A DNA stretch of 64,000 bases from contig CAIWHP010000130.1 of NCBI GenBank assembly GCA_903912445.1, positions 1-64,000 on the forward strand, written 5' to 3'. Below the pieces are notes generated by a model. The model saw only the letters and a program-made list of their open reading frames with translations. It was not told the DNA's origin and searched no databases. Positions 29,902 through 39,562 of this stretch are shown here, piece after piece (position 1 is the first letter of the stretch; each line of letters opens with the position of its first letter). Both the position numbers and the translations under genes were made by a program. The DNA comes from an uncultured Lentisphaerota bacterium. Lineage in GTDB: Bacteria; Verrucomicrobiota; Kiritimatiellia; CAIQIC01.

Positions 29902-30701
29902 AGGACGTCCGCAAAGTTGCGCTGTGCGCGGTCGAAGGCATAGAACACGAGCACCGCCGCGGCCAGCGGCCAGAGCCAGCCGACCAGCGCCGCCGGGGTC
30001 AGCACCAGCGGCGCGCCCGTCTGCAGCGTGCGGTAGGCCGTGATGATCACCGTCAGCGGGTTCAACTGATAGAGGCTCTCCAGCCATGGCCAGCGCTGCG
30101 CGAGGTCATGGACGAACGACAGCGGGTACATCACCGGGCTGACGAAGAACCACGCGCTCAGGCCGAGGCCGACGAGATGCTGCGTGTCGCGAAAATAGAC
30201 GTTCGCCGCCGAGACGGTCAGCGCCAGCAGCAGGTTGAAGAACGTGTGGTAGACGATCACCACCGGCAGCGCCAGCGTCCAGACCGACAGCATTTCGTGC
30301 TGCCGCCAGAGCAGGAAGGCGATCAGCGGCAGCTGCACCACCAGCATCAGCAGGAAATTGACCAGCGCCGACAGCACCACCGAGGTGGGCAGCAGCAGGC
30401 GCGGCAGGTAGACCTTCTTCACCAGGTTCGCGTTGCCCGTGAACGCGTTAAGGCCGGAGGTGACACACTGGACGGTGAACTGCCAGGCGAAGACGCCGAT
30501 GATGATATCGGCCATGCCGATCTGCAGCCCGCGTCCGCCGAGCAGGCGCAGGAAGAAGATGTAAATCCCCGCCATGAACAGCGGGGCGAGGATCGTCCAC
30601 AACAGACCCAGCATGGAGTCCTTGTAGCGTCCTTTCAGGTCGCGGCCCGCGAGGTTCCAGAGCAGTTCGCGGTGCCGCCAGGCGATGGCGAGCGCTTGCA
30701 T
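29898..30701 (-). CDS. Polysaccharide ABC transporter permease (Wzm type)
   Basis: This 267-residue inner-membrane protein has about six transmembrane helices. The family entry segment is WNLAGRDLKGRYKDSMLGLLW, followed by NLVKKVYLPRLLLPTSVVLS. It pairs with the Wzt-type ATPase to move a lipid-linked polysaccharide across the inner membrane. The ATG at 30701 is chosen; a GTG nine codons upstream (30728) is possible, and neither has a strong ribosome binding site. It is the first gene of the four-gene operon. Confidence 0.92.
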   Translation of the reverse strand: MQALAIAWRHRELLWNLAGRDLKGRYKDSMLGLLWTILAPLFMAGIYIFFLRLLGGRGLQIGMADIIIGVFAWQFTVQCVTSGLNAFTGNANLVKKVYLPRLLLPTSVVLSALVNFLLMLVVQLPLIAFLLWRQHEMLSVWTLALPVVIVYHTFFNLLLALTVSAANVYFRDTQHLVGLGLSAWFFVSPVMYPLSFVHDLAQRWPWLESLYQLNPLTVIITAYRTLQTGAPLVLTPAALVGWLWPLAAAVLVFYAFDRAQRNFADVL

Positions 30702-31371
30702 CGGCGGGAGAGTAGCGAAACCGCGCACGCCGGTAAAGCCGCGAACGCTGCGGCGCGGCGGCGCAGCGCCAGAGGTCAGCGGTCAGAGGGCCGAAGTCAG
30801 CCGGAGGAAGCAGAGAAGAGTTACCCCCTGAGGACACAGAGGAAACCGGAGGACACAGAGGCTTTTATGCGAGTCGCGAAGGGAAGCAGCAGGCGCAAAG
30901 AAAAGTTACGCGCGGAAGGTAGGGATGGCGCGCCCGGTGTGAGCCTGTCGACCGCCGCGCCGTCCGCAAACACAGCAGCCCAAGTCCGACCGTTATCGGA
31001 GGTCACCCTTGAACAGCAACTCGCGAACGATAGAAAAGCAGGGAAACCTCAGGGAAAGTCTAAGACAATTCACCGCCGAGTTCGCCAAGTCGGAGCGACA
31101 ACCCCCACGATGGAAGCCAAGCAACGAAGTGCCGCCGCCAAAAATCTGCACGGATCGTACGGCAGCAGAGCTGCAGCAGCTTCGCGCAAAGCACGCGAAG
31201 ACCGCCAAGATGCGGATGCTTTATGAACTCGGCGCGAGGCGCATCCGCAAAGGCCTTTTCACTTGTGCGGGTGTCACCGCTTGCCTAGACTCCGCGTTGC
31301 TATGAGAATGTATTCATCGCAGGCACCGGGGCCGCAGGCCGTTCAACCATGCTGTTCGAAGAGGTGACCCC
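30702..31371. other. Intergenic region rich in decayed repeats
   Basis: About 670 bases without a supported gene. They contain the AGAGGTCAG repeat (30771-30800) and a direct repeat of AGGACACAGAGG (30831-30842 and 30850-30861). Further on, near 31066-31200, are phrases such as TTCGCGCAAAGCACGCGAAG that look like degenerate interspersed repeats. The 3' end should hold the promoter of the small membrane-protein gene. Confidence 0.5.
30771..30861. repeat. Short interspersed repeats (AGAGGTCAG and AGGACACAGAGG)
   Basis: AGAGGTCAG and GGTCAGAGG units at 30771-30800 match 26995-27022. AGGACACAGAGG is directly repeated at 30831 and 30850. It shares the CACAGAG core with the inverted repeat at 56014-56094. 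Confidence 0.5.
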
Positions 31372-31719
31372 ATGTTGGAGAGAAAACACGAACGTTTGCT
31401 GCCCACCTGGCCGTTTGTCCGGCGGGTGGCGGCTTTTGTCGGAGCCGCCATCCTGATGATCGTCTGCGCCTTGGGCATCGGGGTGGCAGGTTACCATTGG
31501 ATTGCCGGCTTCAGTCTGGTGGATGCCTTCCTGAACGCCTCCATGATCCTTGCGGGCATGGGCCCGGTCGGCGAACTGCAGGGCACGGCGGCCAAGGTCT
31601 TTGCCTCGGTATATGCCCTCCTGAGCGGCATCGTCTTCATCACGGTGGCAGCCGTGCTCTTCACCCCCATCATCCACAGGATCCTCCACCTGTTCCATGT
31701 TGATGAATCCAACAAGTAG
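31372..31719 (+). CDS. Small membrane protein, two transmembrane helices
   Basis: This 115-residue protein has helix 1 at about 18-43 (VAAFVGAAILMIVCALGIGVAGY) and helix 2 at about 78-100 (VFASVYALLSGIVFITVAAV). The loop DAFLNASMILAGMGPVGEL between them has the layout of a two-helix ion-channel pore region, but the GYG/GFG filter is replaced by GMG. A potassium channel is therefore not supported. GAGGTGA lies seven bases before the ATG. It stands alone with repeat-rich DNA on both sides. Confidence 0.65.
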   Translation: MLERKHERLLPTWPFVRRVAAFVGAAILMIVCALGIGVAGYHWIAGFSLVDAFLNASMILAGMGPVGELQGTAAKVFASVYALLSGIVFITVAAVLFTPIIHRILHLFHVDESNK

Positions 31720-32051
31720 CCGGCCGGACCATCGCCCGTTCCGCCGTAACATCTTATGGTTCGGCTGTGCTGAGTTCGCCGAGTCAGATTTTCTCAAGCA
31801 CTCCCGGCCGGGTGGTTATTGGGCGACGCGGTAGGGCTGGGCGCGGCCATGGCTGCCTTCGGTTTTGTTGGGGGTTGATTTATCTGGCGGCGGGCGCGGC
31901 GCTCCCGCCCTACCGGCCTCTTCGTTAACTTCTGTTCAAAGCCTCTTGGCGGTGAGTGCTTTCTCTTCCGCTGGCGGCGGATGAACATCGAACCCGGCTT
32001 CGTCAAAGGTCTACGCCGGGGCAAGCAACGAAGGCAGACAAGCAGTGCTGG
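31720..32051. other. Intergenic region with a GGTAGGGC inverted repeat
   Basis: GGTAGGGC (31830-31837) and GCCCTACC (31907-31914) form an 85-base inverted repeat with GC-rich flanks. A phrase near 32004-32040 (CTTCGTCAAAGG, later GCAAGCAACGAAGGCAGAC) also looks repeat-derived. No gene is supported. Confidence 0.45.
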
Positions 32052-34424
32052 TTATTTCGCGTTTTCGACGAGGACCGGGCCGGTGAAGATGCGGCCGTTC
32101 CACGCGGCGGTGGCGGGGGCTGTGGTTTTGCGGAAGGCGATGAGGATGGTCCGGCCGGCGCTGCGGAGTTCGACGCCGAGGGCGTGGGCGCTTTCGATGC
32201 GCTTGGCCTTCCAGTCGGCGGCCTGTCCGGCGCGGTGCGGCAGCAGCACCGTGAGCATGCCGAACTCGGCGGTCTTCGCCTGCGTGCCGGCCTCGACGTG
32301 CCACATGTTGGGGAATTCCTTTTTCGGCTTGGGCTCGAAGCCGTCCCATTGGCGGAAGGCGAGCGGGGCGGGGGCGAGGTACAGGACCTCCAGCCCGGCC
32401 TTCGGGCGCTCCAGCCGGAGCGTGGCCTTGGTCGCGTCCACGGTGAAATTCGTCAAGCCGTGCAACATGAACTGGAACGTTGCGGGCTCGCGCGCGGCGA
32501 GGTCGTCGCAGAGGACGAGCACGTCGGGCTTGAGGAACACCACGAGGCGGCGGGCGCGGGTGAGGCGGCCCCCATAGGCCTCGGTGGCGTCGCCGCAGAC
32601 ATAGTCGAAGGCGGGCGTGAGGAGTTCTTCGCTGATGCGGCCGTTGGGCGCGGGGCTGTGCGGAATCTGTCCCTCGCCATTGACGAGGACGCCGTTCTGC
32701 GCGCGGGTGCTGTGGACCCACTGGTAATGGAACTTGCTGCCGTGCAGGTCGCGGTAGACGCAGGCGGGCAGGAGGCTCTCGCCATAGGCATTCAGCTGAA
32801 ACGTATTGTGCGCATTGTGGCCATGGCTCTGGGTGCCGAACGGGCTGGACTTCAGCAGGAAGTGGACGTCGTCGCGGCTGTCGAGCAGCGTGGTGTGCAG
32901 GCTGGCGACGCCGATGCCGTGAAAGATTTTCGAGGGCGGCAGGTTGGTCGGCGGCTGCGCGGGCGGGAGCGCGGGCAGGTTTGCGGCGTAGAGGAAGCCG
33001 AAGATCCCGGTCTCGCCTTTGCAGCCGTACTGCTGCATCCACCAGCGCCAGTAGCCTGCGTGGCCACCGGGCGTGACGGCGCCCATGCGGCAGTAATACT
33101 CCAGGAAGGCGATGGCGGTGGAACTGGGCGGCCGGAAGGCGAGATCACCGAAGCCGGCGTTGGGCGAGTGGGGTGGGGCGATGTACAGCGGGTAGTCGCC
33201 GATCTGCGCGAAGAAGGGTTTCTTGAGGCCGTCGATGTTCAGCGCGCTCTTCGCGTACTGCTGCCACCAGACGGCCTTGCTCATATAGCCGTTCCAATAG
33301 CTGACGCCCTCGTGCCAGCCGCCGTCGTCATCGGCCCAGATGGGGTAGCAGCCGTAGAATTTATTCACGGCGTAGTCGAGCCACGTCTCCGCCTCGGGGA
33401 CTTCGCCGAGGAACGCGACGCCGGCCTCGCCCACCTTGTGCCAGACGCGGTTGCCGTGGCTGCTGTACGGCCGGCTCAGGTGACCCGTGCCGCCGGCGAC
33501 CTCGCCGCTCTTCCAGGCGTCGGCGATGCGGCGCTGCATCGCAGCGCGGACCTTGGCGTGGTCGGCCTCGGAGAGCGTGTCCCAAGCCCAGTCATAGGCG
33601 CGGGCCGGCCGGTAGAGCATGACCTTGCCCGCCTCGCAGTTCAGCTTGAAGTTCGTGGGACCGTCGGGATCCCACGCTGTAAGGTGCAGCACCCACTGGC
33701 GCGCGGCCTCAGCATATTTCTTTTCGCCGGTGATCATCCAGGTGAAGGCGATGTTCTCCGCCTCGGCGCAGGCCTTCGACGTCTGCTCGCGGTTGGGCCA
33801 CCAATACTTCACCGCGTCATCGTTCTCCTTGTCCGTTGCCGAGCCGCGGTGAATCGGCTCCGGCGTCGGGCCGGCGGCGATCGCGCGGTCGGCGGCCTTC
33901 CGGATCTCGGCGAACTTCTTGGCCGCGTCGCCCTTGCCTTTGGCCAACTCGCGCAGGCGTGGCAGGTCATCGGGCCGCAGGAACAGCCGCGGATGTGTCG
34001 CGGGCACCGACGCGCGCTGCTGGGCGCGCGTCGGCATCGGGAACACCGTTGCCGTCGCGGGCACGGTGACGGAGCGCACCGCGCTCCAGCCGGCGACCGC
34101 GCCCTTCGCTGTCGTGTAACGATAGCGCCAGAAATATTTCCCCGCCGCGAGCGGCTGGTTGTGCGTGTAGGTGTTCCAGACAAAGTTGCTCGCCGTGGCT
34201 GCACCCGCGAAATCCGCGCGCGGCGACCATTGCACCGTGTAGGTCGCGGCGTCCTTCTCATGCAGCCAGATGAACGACGGCGGGTTGAGCCGCACCGCGC
34301 TGCCCTCGGGGGGCCGGTAGCCGACCTCGTCGGGTTTGGGCGGTCGGTTGCTGACCTGCGGCGCTGCGGCGGAGGCGGCGAGCGCGAGCCCGAGCGCCGC
34401 GCCGATGAGAAGGAAGGGTTTCAT
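32052..34424 (-). CDS. Exported heparinase II/III-like protein (DUF4962 type)
   Basis: This 790-residue secreted protein has a signal peptide (MKPFLLIGAALGLALAASAA) and an N-terminal fibronectin-like or DUF4962 beta domain (about 25-125). A long alpha-toroid (about 140-480, THPRLFLRPDDLPRLRELAK onward) follows, and then a beta-sandwich region with SHGHNAHNTFQLNAYGE and ARRLVVFLKPDVLVLCDDL. The layout is that of heparinase II/III-type polysaccharide lyases, which cleave uronic-acid-containing glycans by beta-elimination. Candidate catalytic Tyr and His residues lie in SRPYSSHGNR and SHGHNAH. The substrate is unknown. A dyad repeat lies 30 bases upstream of the start. Confidence 0.8.
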   Translation of the reverse strand: MKPFLLIGAALGLALAASAAAPQVSNRPPKPDEVGYRPPEGSAVRLNPPSFIWLHEKDAATYTVQWSPRADFAGAATASNFVWNTYTHNQPLAAGKYFWRYRYTTAKGAVAGWSAVRSVTVPATATVFPMPTRAQQRASVPATHPRLFLRPDDLPRLRELAKGKGDAAKKFAEIRKAADRAIAAGPTPEPIHRGSATDKENDDAVKYWWPNREQTSKACAEAENIAFTWMITGEKKYAEAARQWVLHLTAWDPDGPTNFKLNCEAGKVMLYRPARAYDWAWDTLSEADHAKVRAAMQRRIADAWKSGEVAGGTGHLSRPYSSHGNRVWHKVGEAGVAFLGEVPEAETWLDYAVNKFYGCYPIWADDDGGWHEGVSYWNGYMSKAVWWQQYAKSALNIDGLKKPFFAQIGDYPLYIAPPHSPNAGFGDLAFRPPSSTAIAFLEYYCRMGAVTPGGHAGYWRWWMQQYGCKGETGIFGFLYAANLPALPPAQPPTNLPPSKIFHGIGVASLHTTLLDSRDDVHFLLKSSPFGTQSHGHNAHNTFQLNAYGESLLPACVYRDLHGSKFHYQWVHSTRAQNGVLVNGEGQIPHSPAPNGRISEELLTPAFDYVCGDATEAYGGRLTRARRLVVFLKPDVLVLCDDLAAREPATFQFMLHGLTNFTVDATKATLRLERPKAGLEVLYLAPAPLAFRQWDGFEPKPKKEFPNMWHVEAGTQAKTAEFGMLTVLLPHRAGQAADWKAKRIESAHALGVELRSAGRTILIAFRKTTAPATAAWNGRIFTGPVLVENAK

Positions 34425-34452
34425 GTCCGGGCAAGGTAGCGGACGCGCGCCG

Positions 34453-34473
34453 TTTTTCCAAGGCTGGGAAAAA
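34453..34473. repeat. TTCCAAG-type dyad
   Basis: Arms TTTTTCCAAG and CTGGGAAAAA surround a single central G, with one mismatch. This is a copy of the TTTTCCAAG...CTTGGAAAA family. It lies between the divergent heparinase-like gene and the unknown gene at 34517. Confidence 0.75.
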
Positions 34474-34516
34474 CACCAGGATTGTTATAGGCTTCACGCT
34501 GACGACCGGATTCAAA

Positions 34517-35455
34517 ATGTGCGATCTCAGGAGATGCGGGTTGACAAGCGGGGCGCTGGGCCTGCTGCTGTGCATGCTGGGCCCAAGCGGGGCTGCAACT
34601 CTTCTTGGCGCTGTGGTCCAGTCCGACGGCGCGAAACTCGACTTCAGCATCTTTTGGCCGCCGCGCGACCCTTCGATGGCGCCGCCCACCGGCGTGCGTC
34701 CGCTACTGAACGGCTGCGTACAACTCCATCGTGACGACGACGCGGCCGGACTGGAAGTCCTACGCCTCCGTGTCCGATTGAGCCGGCCCGCCGATGAAAT
34801 CGGATGCAAGTACTGGAATGCACAGCTAGCTTTTCCTCAGTACGCTTGGATGCGTCGTGTCCGCGTCTGGGATGTTGATGAACAGTGGCTTTGGCCCAAT
34901 CTTGCCTACCTATTGCGCCTTCACGGCCGGGAAAGGGAAGATCGTTATGGCGGTGTGGATCCGGTCAAGGGCGTGGACAACGACTTCGCTGCAGTGTTAA
35001 TCCGCAAGTTTGACGCGACAGGAAAGGTCGAGAGTCCTGACACCATGCAGGCACCGCTGGTGGCGGCAGAATGGTATCCAGTGGATGCCGTCGACGTGGA
35101 TAAACAGAGCATCGTGCAGGTGGTACAGTCAGACGAGTTCACGCTTCACCTGGAAAGGCTGGAGGGCGGACGGCAAGGCCTGACCACGATCTGGTTGATT
35201 TACGCGGACTTTATGGGCGCGCCCATGCCGAGGTCTTGGCCCACAGCAGCGGAGTATGCCGGTGGAATTCTGGCCTGCTTCGAATTGAGCTGGAATCTGA
35301 AGGAAAAACGCGGCAGCGAATTCAAACTGCGGCAGATCGTACCCAAGCATAGCACCGGTTTCGACTGGCCCAAGTGGGCTCTCAAAACACGAAGCCTCAA
35401 AGACTCGAAAAGCACGGCCAAACTATCTGATGCCGCGATCGCAGACCATCACTAG
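34517..35455 (+). CDS. Exported protein of unknown function
   Basis: This 312-residue protein begins with a likely signal peptide (CGLTSGALGLLLCMLGPSGA). The mature part (LDFSIFWPPRDP, then DEIGCKYWNAQLAFPQYAWM) is not a family I recognise. Codon use here is visibly less GC-biased than in neighbouring genes, which may signal recent transfer. The ATG at 34517 lacks an obvious ribosome binding site. Its 3' end overlaps the next small frame by 26 bases. Confidence 0.55.
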   Translation: MCDLRRCGLTSGALGLLLCMLGPSGAATLLGAVVQSDGAKLDFSIFWPPRDPSMAPPTGVRPLLNGCVQLHRDDDAAGLEVLRLRVRLSRPADEIGCKYWNAQLAFPQYAWMRRVRVWDVDEQWLWPNLAYLLRLHGREREDRYGGVDPVKGVDNDFAAVLIRKFDATGKVESPDTMQAPLVAAEWYPVDAVDVDKQSIVQVVQSDEFTLHLERLEGGRQGLTTIWLIYADFMGAPMPRSWPTAAEYAGGILACFELSWNLKEKRGSEFKLRQIVPKHSTGFDWPKWALKTRSLKDSKSTAKLSDAAIADHH

Positions 35456-35786
35456 ACCTAAAACCTTCCAGCAGGGCGGGCAGAATGTGGCGAGGAATCC
35501 ATCGAGCTTCTTCCTTGGTCTGGCTGGGGCGGTCCTGACCAGCGCTGCGCGGTTGCATTGCTCTGGGCTGACGCATATTTTTTTCCGCGAGAAACCATAT
35601 GAATACGTCAACTATCACGGGAAAAAAGAAAAAGCGCACCGCCTGATCGTCAAATTGCCGGCCAAAGCGACCAGGGACGATGCGATCTACGTCCGCAAGG
35701 TCATCGGGTGTGGCTTGGCCGATAGCAAGGCTGGCCGTACGCGGTCCGTCTGGGAAGTGCGCGCCAAGCACGGCTTGCCTGCATGA
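35430..35786 (+). CDS. Small uncertain protein
   Basis: The 118-codon frame overlaps the preceding gene by 26 bases. The C-terminal half reads like a real hydrophilic protein (KKEKAHRLIVKLPAKATRDD). The N-terminal part is less convincing. No family is recognised. It may be a remnant of a longer gene, since the composition matches its lower-GC neighbour. Confidence 0.3.
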   Translation: MPRSQTITRPKTFQQGGQNVARNPSSFFLGLAGAVLTSAARLHCSGLTHIFFREKPYEYVNYHGKKEKAHRLIVKLPAKATRDDAIYVRKVIGCGLADSKAGRTRSVWEVRAKHGLPA

Positions 35787-35798
35787 AGGCGTAGTGAA

Positions 35799-35864
35799 TT
35801 GTGGGCGGGGCTTCCCCGCGTTTTCGTTAGGCGTGGCTCGCGGGGCTGGAAGCCCCGCCCACAA
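35799..35864. repeat. TTGTGGGCGGGGCTTCC inverted repeat
   Basis: The left arm TTGTGGGCGGGGCTTCC (35799-35815) pairs with GGAAGCCCCGCCCACAA (35848-35864). Inner CCCGCG/CGCGGG stretches extend it. A second member of the family with 26-base arms lies at 61013-61088. The hairpin is 13 bases after a small uncertain frame. Confidence 0.85.
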
Positions 35865-36008
35865 GAAGTGTGATGTGCGTATTTGCGTGGAGTGCTGGCG
35901 GAGCAGCCCAACTGATTCAGCGGAGGGACAAGCCCGCCGGGATCTTATCCCTTACCCGCTTCCGCCCACTCGCCCCTCGACACCCGGCCCTCGTCCCTTT
36001 CCTCTCCG

Positions 36009-36662
36009 TCAGCACTTCCCGCACGACGGGCAGAGTGTGGCGATGGGGCAGAGGGCGCAGTCGGGTTTGCGGGCGTAGCAGCAGCGGCGGCCGTGGAAGA
36101 CCATGCAGTGCGACCAGTCGGTCCAGACGTTTTCCGGCAGGATCGCCTTGAGGTCGAACTCGATCTTGTCGGGATCGTCGTTTTTCGTCAGGGCGAGGCG
36201 CTGGGAGAGGCGCTTGAAGTGGGTGTCCACGATGATGCCCGGCTGGCCGAACACGGTTGCAATCAGGAGATTTGCGGTCTTGCGGCCGATGCCAGGCAGG
36301 TCGATGAGCGTCTCAAGGTCGCCGGGCAGTTTTCCCCCGAACTTTTCGACCACCACCGCGGCGAGCGCGCGGATGTTCTTGGCCTTGTTGCGGAAAAAGC
36401 CGGTCGAGCGGATTTCGGCCTCCAGCGTCTCCTGCGGCGTCGCGGCAAAGTCGGCGGCGCTGTGGTACTTCTTGAACAGCACGGGCGTGACCATGTTGAC
36501 GCGCTTGTCGGTGCACTGGGCGGAGAGGATCGTGGCGACGGCGAGTTCCATGGGGGTCTGCCAGTGCTGCAGCTCGCAGCCGGCGTCGGGGTAGGCGACG
36601 CGCAGCCGCTTGAGAATCTCCGCGGCGCGCTGTTTCATGGCGTCAGCAGTTTCCTTCGGCAT
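36009..36662 (-). CDS. nth: Endonuclease III (DNA glycosylase/AP lyase)
   Basis: This 217-residue base-excision-repair enzyme removes oxidised pyrimidines and nicks abasic sites. The helix-hairpin-helix is LPGIGRKTANLL with the catalytic lysine in GRKT. The catalytic aspartate lies in VDTHFKRLSQRL. The iron-sulfur cluster motif C-x6-C-x2-C-x5-C is complete (CYARKPDCALCPIATLC). The ATG at 36662 follows GAAGGGAAT. It lies 84 bases downstream of pnp on the same strand and may be read from the rpsO-pnp transcript. Confidence 0.96.
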   Translation of the reverse strand: MPKETADAMKQRAAEILKRLRVAYPDAGCELQHWQTPMELAVATILSAQCTDKRVNMVTPVLFKKYHSAADFAATPQETLEAEIRSTGFFRNKAKNIRALAAVVVEKFGGKLPGDLETLIDLPGIGRKTANLLIATVFGQPGIIVDTHFKRLSQRLALTKNDDPDKIEFDLKAILPENVWTDWSHCMVFHGRRCCYARKPDCALCPIATLCPSCGKC

Positions 36663-36745
36663 GATGATTCCCTTCGGGTGGATAAAAGGAAAAGGCGCAA
36701 AGACCGTTAGATCTCTGCGCCTTTCCACTCACGTAGGCCTCCGCA

Positions 36746-38890
36746 TTACTGGGGCAGCGCCGGCGGGGTGTCGCCACCCGCCTTGGCCTGCGCGTCCATC
36801 TCGGCCATGGCGGCCTTGCGGCTCAGGCGGACGCGGCCGGTCTCGTCCACGTCGATGCACTTGACCCACATCTGGTCGCCGATCTTGCAGATGTCGGTGA
36901 CGCTGCGGATGCGCTGGTCGGCCATCTCGCTGATGTGCACGAGGCCGTCCTTGCCCGGCAGGATCTCGACGAAGGCGCCGAATTCCTTGATGCCGGTGAC
37001 GGTGCCGCGGTAGATCTTCCCGACTTCCGCCTCGGCGGCGATCATGTTGATCTCGCGGACCGCGGCTTCCATCGCGTCCTTGCTCGTGGCGAACACGCGC
37101 ACGGTGCCGTCGTCCTCGATGTCGATCTGCGTGCCGGTGACGTCGGTGATGCGGCGGATGTTCTTGCCGCCGGGGCCGATCAGCGCGCCGATGTTCTCGG
37201 GGTTGATATGAATGACCGTGATCCGCGGCGCGTGCTTCGAGAGGTCGGGCCGCGGCTCGGCGATCAGCGACTGGATGAAGTCCAGCAGCTTGATGCGGGC
37301 GGTGCGGGCCTGGGCGAAGGCGCCCTCGACGAGCTCCCACTTCAGGCCGCGGAGCTTCAGGTCCACATGGAAGCCGGTGATGCCATCGCGCGTGCCGGCC
37401 ACCTTGAAGTCCATGTCGCCGCAATGATCTTCGGCGCCGAGGATGTCGGTGACGAGCTGGGACTTGCTGCCATCGGCGCTGGTGAACAGGCCGACCGAGA
37501 TGCCCGCGACGGGCTTGATCATCGGGACGCCCGCATCGAGCAGCGCCAGCGTGCCGGCGCAGACGGTCGCCATCGAGCTGGAGCCGTTGGACTCCATGAT
37601 CTCGGAGACGACGCGGACGGTGTAGGGGAACTCCTTCGGCATCATCGGCGCGAGGGAGCGCTCCGCGAGCGCGCCGTGGCCGATTTCGCGGCGGCCCGTG
37701 AAGCCGAGGCGGCCCACTTCGCCGACGCTGAACGGAGGGAAGTTATAGTGCAGGAAGAATTTCTTCTCGCTGGGGCCGCCGGCGAGGGCATCCATCTCCT
37801 GGACGTCCTTCGACGTGCCGAGCGTGACGGTGGCCATCGCCTGCGTCTCGCCGCGGGTGAACAGCGACGAGCCGTGCGTGCGGGGCAGCAGGCTGACGCG
37901 GCCGCTCAACTCGCGCAGGTCATCCATGCCGCGCCCGCCGATGCGGTGGTGCTTGGTGAGCACCATCTCGCGGGTGGCATCGATCTCGAGCGCGTCGAAC
38001 AGCTGGAAGAACTGCTCGGTGCTCATCTCCGGGAACGCCGCGACCAGCTTGGTCTTCAGGGCGTCCTTGACGGCGATGACGGCGTCCTGGCGTTCCAGCT
38101 TGCCATTGATCATCAGCGCGGCTTCCAGGTCCTTGCCGCCGAGCTCCCGGGCCTTGGCGAGGTGCGTCTGGTCCACCGGTACGTCGGCGAAGGTCTTCGC
38201 CGGCATGCCGAAGAGGCGGCGCAGCTCGTGCTGGGCCTGGATCAACGGCTGGATGGCCTCGTGCGCCAGGCGCATCGCGGCGATCATATCGACTTCGGTG
38301 ATTTCCTGCGCGGCGCCCTCGATCATCAGCGGCAGCTCTTTCGTGCCGGCGTAGATCAGGTTGAGGTCGCTCAGCTCGATCTCTTTCATCGTCGGGTTCA
38401 GGATGAACTTGCCGTTGATGCGGCCGACGCGCACGGCGCCGATCGGGCCGGCGTACGGGATGTCCGTCAGCATGACGGACGCGCTGGCGGCGTTGATGCT
38501 GAGGATGTCGGACTCGTGCTCCTGGTCGGTGCAGAGCATGTGGTTGACGATCTGCACGTCATTGCGGTAGCCGTCGGGGAACAGCGGGCGCAGCGGGCGG
38601 TCGGTCATGCGGGCGATGAGGATCTCGCGCTCGCTCGGCCGGGTCTCGCGCTTGAAATAACCGCCCGGGAAACGGCCGGCGGCGTAAAACTTTTCGCGGT
38701 ACTCCACCTGCAGCGGGAAATAATCCACGCCGACGCGGGGGGTCTTGGTGGTGGTCACGGCCGAGAAGACGACCGTGTCGCCCATCTGCACCGTGAGGGA
38801 GCCTTCGGCCTGGCGGGCCAGAAGACCGGATTCGAACTTGACCTTCTTGCCGCCGACATCGACTTCGACGGAATGAATCTCACTGCTCAT
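36746..38890 (-). CDS. pnp: Polyribonucleotide nucleotidyltransferase (PNPase)
   Basis: This 714-residue 3'-to-5' phosphorolytic exoribonuclease of mRNA turnover has two RNase PH domains (about 1-230 and 320-550). The second contains [20 protein letters not shown] and the catalytic aspartates in [19 protein letters not shown] helical linker separates them. The C-terminal KH domain is [20 protein letters not shown] and the S1 domain is [20 protein letters not shown]. Length and order are full. It follows rpsO by about 110 bases, the conserved rpsO-pnp arrangement. Confidence 0.98.
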   Translation of the reverse strand: MSSEIHSVEVDVGGKKVKFESGLLARQAEGSLTVQMGDTVVFSAVTTTKTPRVGVDYFPLQVEYREKFYAAGRFPGGYFKRETRPSEREILIARMTDRPLRPLFPDGYRNDVQIVNHMLCTDQEHESDILSINAASASVMLTDIPYAGPIGAVRVGRINGKFILNPTMKEIELSDLNLIYAGTKELPLMIEGAAQEITEVDMIAAMRLAHEAIQPLIQAQHELRRLFGMPAKTFADVPVDQTHLAKARELGGKDLEAALMINGKLERQDAVIAVKDALKTKLVAAFPEMSTEQFFQLFDALEIDATREMVLTKHHRIGGRGMDDLRELSGRVSLLPRTHGSSLFTRGETQAMATVTLGTSKDVQEMDALAGGPSEKKFFLHYNFPPFSVGEVGRLGFTGRREIGHGALAERSLAPMMPKEFPYTVRVVSEIMESNGSSSMATVCAGTLALLDAGVPMIKPVAGISVGLFTSADGSKSQLVTDILGAEDHCGDMDFKVAGTRDGITGFHVDLKLRGLKWELVEGAFAQARTARIKLLDFIQSLIAEPRPDLSKHAPRITVIHINPENIGALIGPGGKNIRRITDVTGTQIDIEDDGTVRVFATSKDAMEAAVREINMIAAEAEVGKIYRGTVTGIKEFGAFVEILPGKDGLVHISEMADQRIRSVTDICKIGDQMWVKCIDVDETGRVRLSRKAAMAEMDAQAKAGGDTPPALPQ

Positions 38891-39001
38891 TTTCTTTTCT
38901 TTCTCCTGTGCAGGAGGAACGCACTGCCCCCGCGGCGGCTAGGCCGCGACGGCTGGGGTCGTTTTGGGGAACGTGCGCCCGGCGTGAACCGGGCGGGCGG
39001 G

Positions 39002-39265
39002 TTACCGACGCAGGCCGAGGCGCTCGATCAGCTTCTGATAGCGCGCTTCGTCCTTATGGCTGAGGTAATCCAGCAGCCGGCGGCGCTTGCTCACCATGAT
39101 GATCAGACCACGGCGCGAGCTGTGGTCCTTCTGGTGACTCTGCAGATGCTGAGTCAGGTCCTTGATGCGCTTGCTTACGAGAGCCACCTGCACTTCGGCT
39201 GAACCCGTGTCCCCGTCGTGCAACTGATATTCCTTCTGCAAGCTTGCCTTGGTAGCGTTTTCCAT
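39002..39265 (-). CDS. rpsO: Ribosomal protein S15
   Basis: This 87-residue small-subunit protein has the family core [40 protein letters not shown] and KRRRLLDYL. The start ATG follows a GGAT-type weak ribosome binding site. A plausible promoter lies about 35 bases upstream. It is the first gene of the rpsO-pnp(-nth) unit. Confidence 0.98.
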   Translation of the reverse strand: MENATKASLQKEYQLHDGDTGSAEVQVALVSKRIKDLTQHLQSHQKDHSSRRGLIIMVSKRRRLLDYLSHKDEARYQKLIERLGLRR

Positions 39266-39298
39266 ATCCTTAACAGACCTATTTCTGTTTCTCTCTGC

Positions 39299-39326
39299 TT
39301 GTTACTTGTTTTGTTCGCGGCGACAA
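39299..39326 (-). promoter_or_regulatory. Sigma-70-like promoter of rpsO
   Basis: On the minus strand TTGTCG (39326-39321) and TAACAA (39304-39299) are 16 bases apart. They lie about 35-60 bases upstream of the rpsO ATG. Confidence 0.45.
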
Positions 39327-39562
39327 TACGGATGCGCGTGCCCGGTGTAAAGCCCTTTTTAAAAAATAATGTTTTTCCTGTGCAGTTTTTCAGGGCCGGA
39401 ACGCCCTCCGGGCACCGTTTCCCCGGGCCTTGGCCGGCGCGCGGCGCCGCGCGTACGGACTGCGTTCCCGAAGCGGCCGGGTTTTTGCGAGGCCGGGAAA
39501 ACGCCGGCGCTGCGCAGCAAAAGATTGCTTTCGCCGCGGGGCTCATTATCTTCTGGGGCATC

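Noticed and set aside
31372-31719. Potassium-channel assignment for the two-helix membrane protein
   Set aside because: The selectivity-filter signature (GYG or GFG) is missing.
31956-34439. A long plus-strand frame opposite the heparinase-like gene
   Set aside because: The heparinase-like protein has a signal peptide and family motifs; the plus frame has none.
36935-39202. A long plus-strand frame opposite pnp and rpsO
   Set aside because: Pnp and S15 are unmistakable on the minus strand, and the frame crosses both genes.
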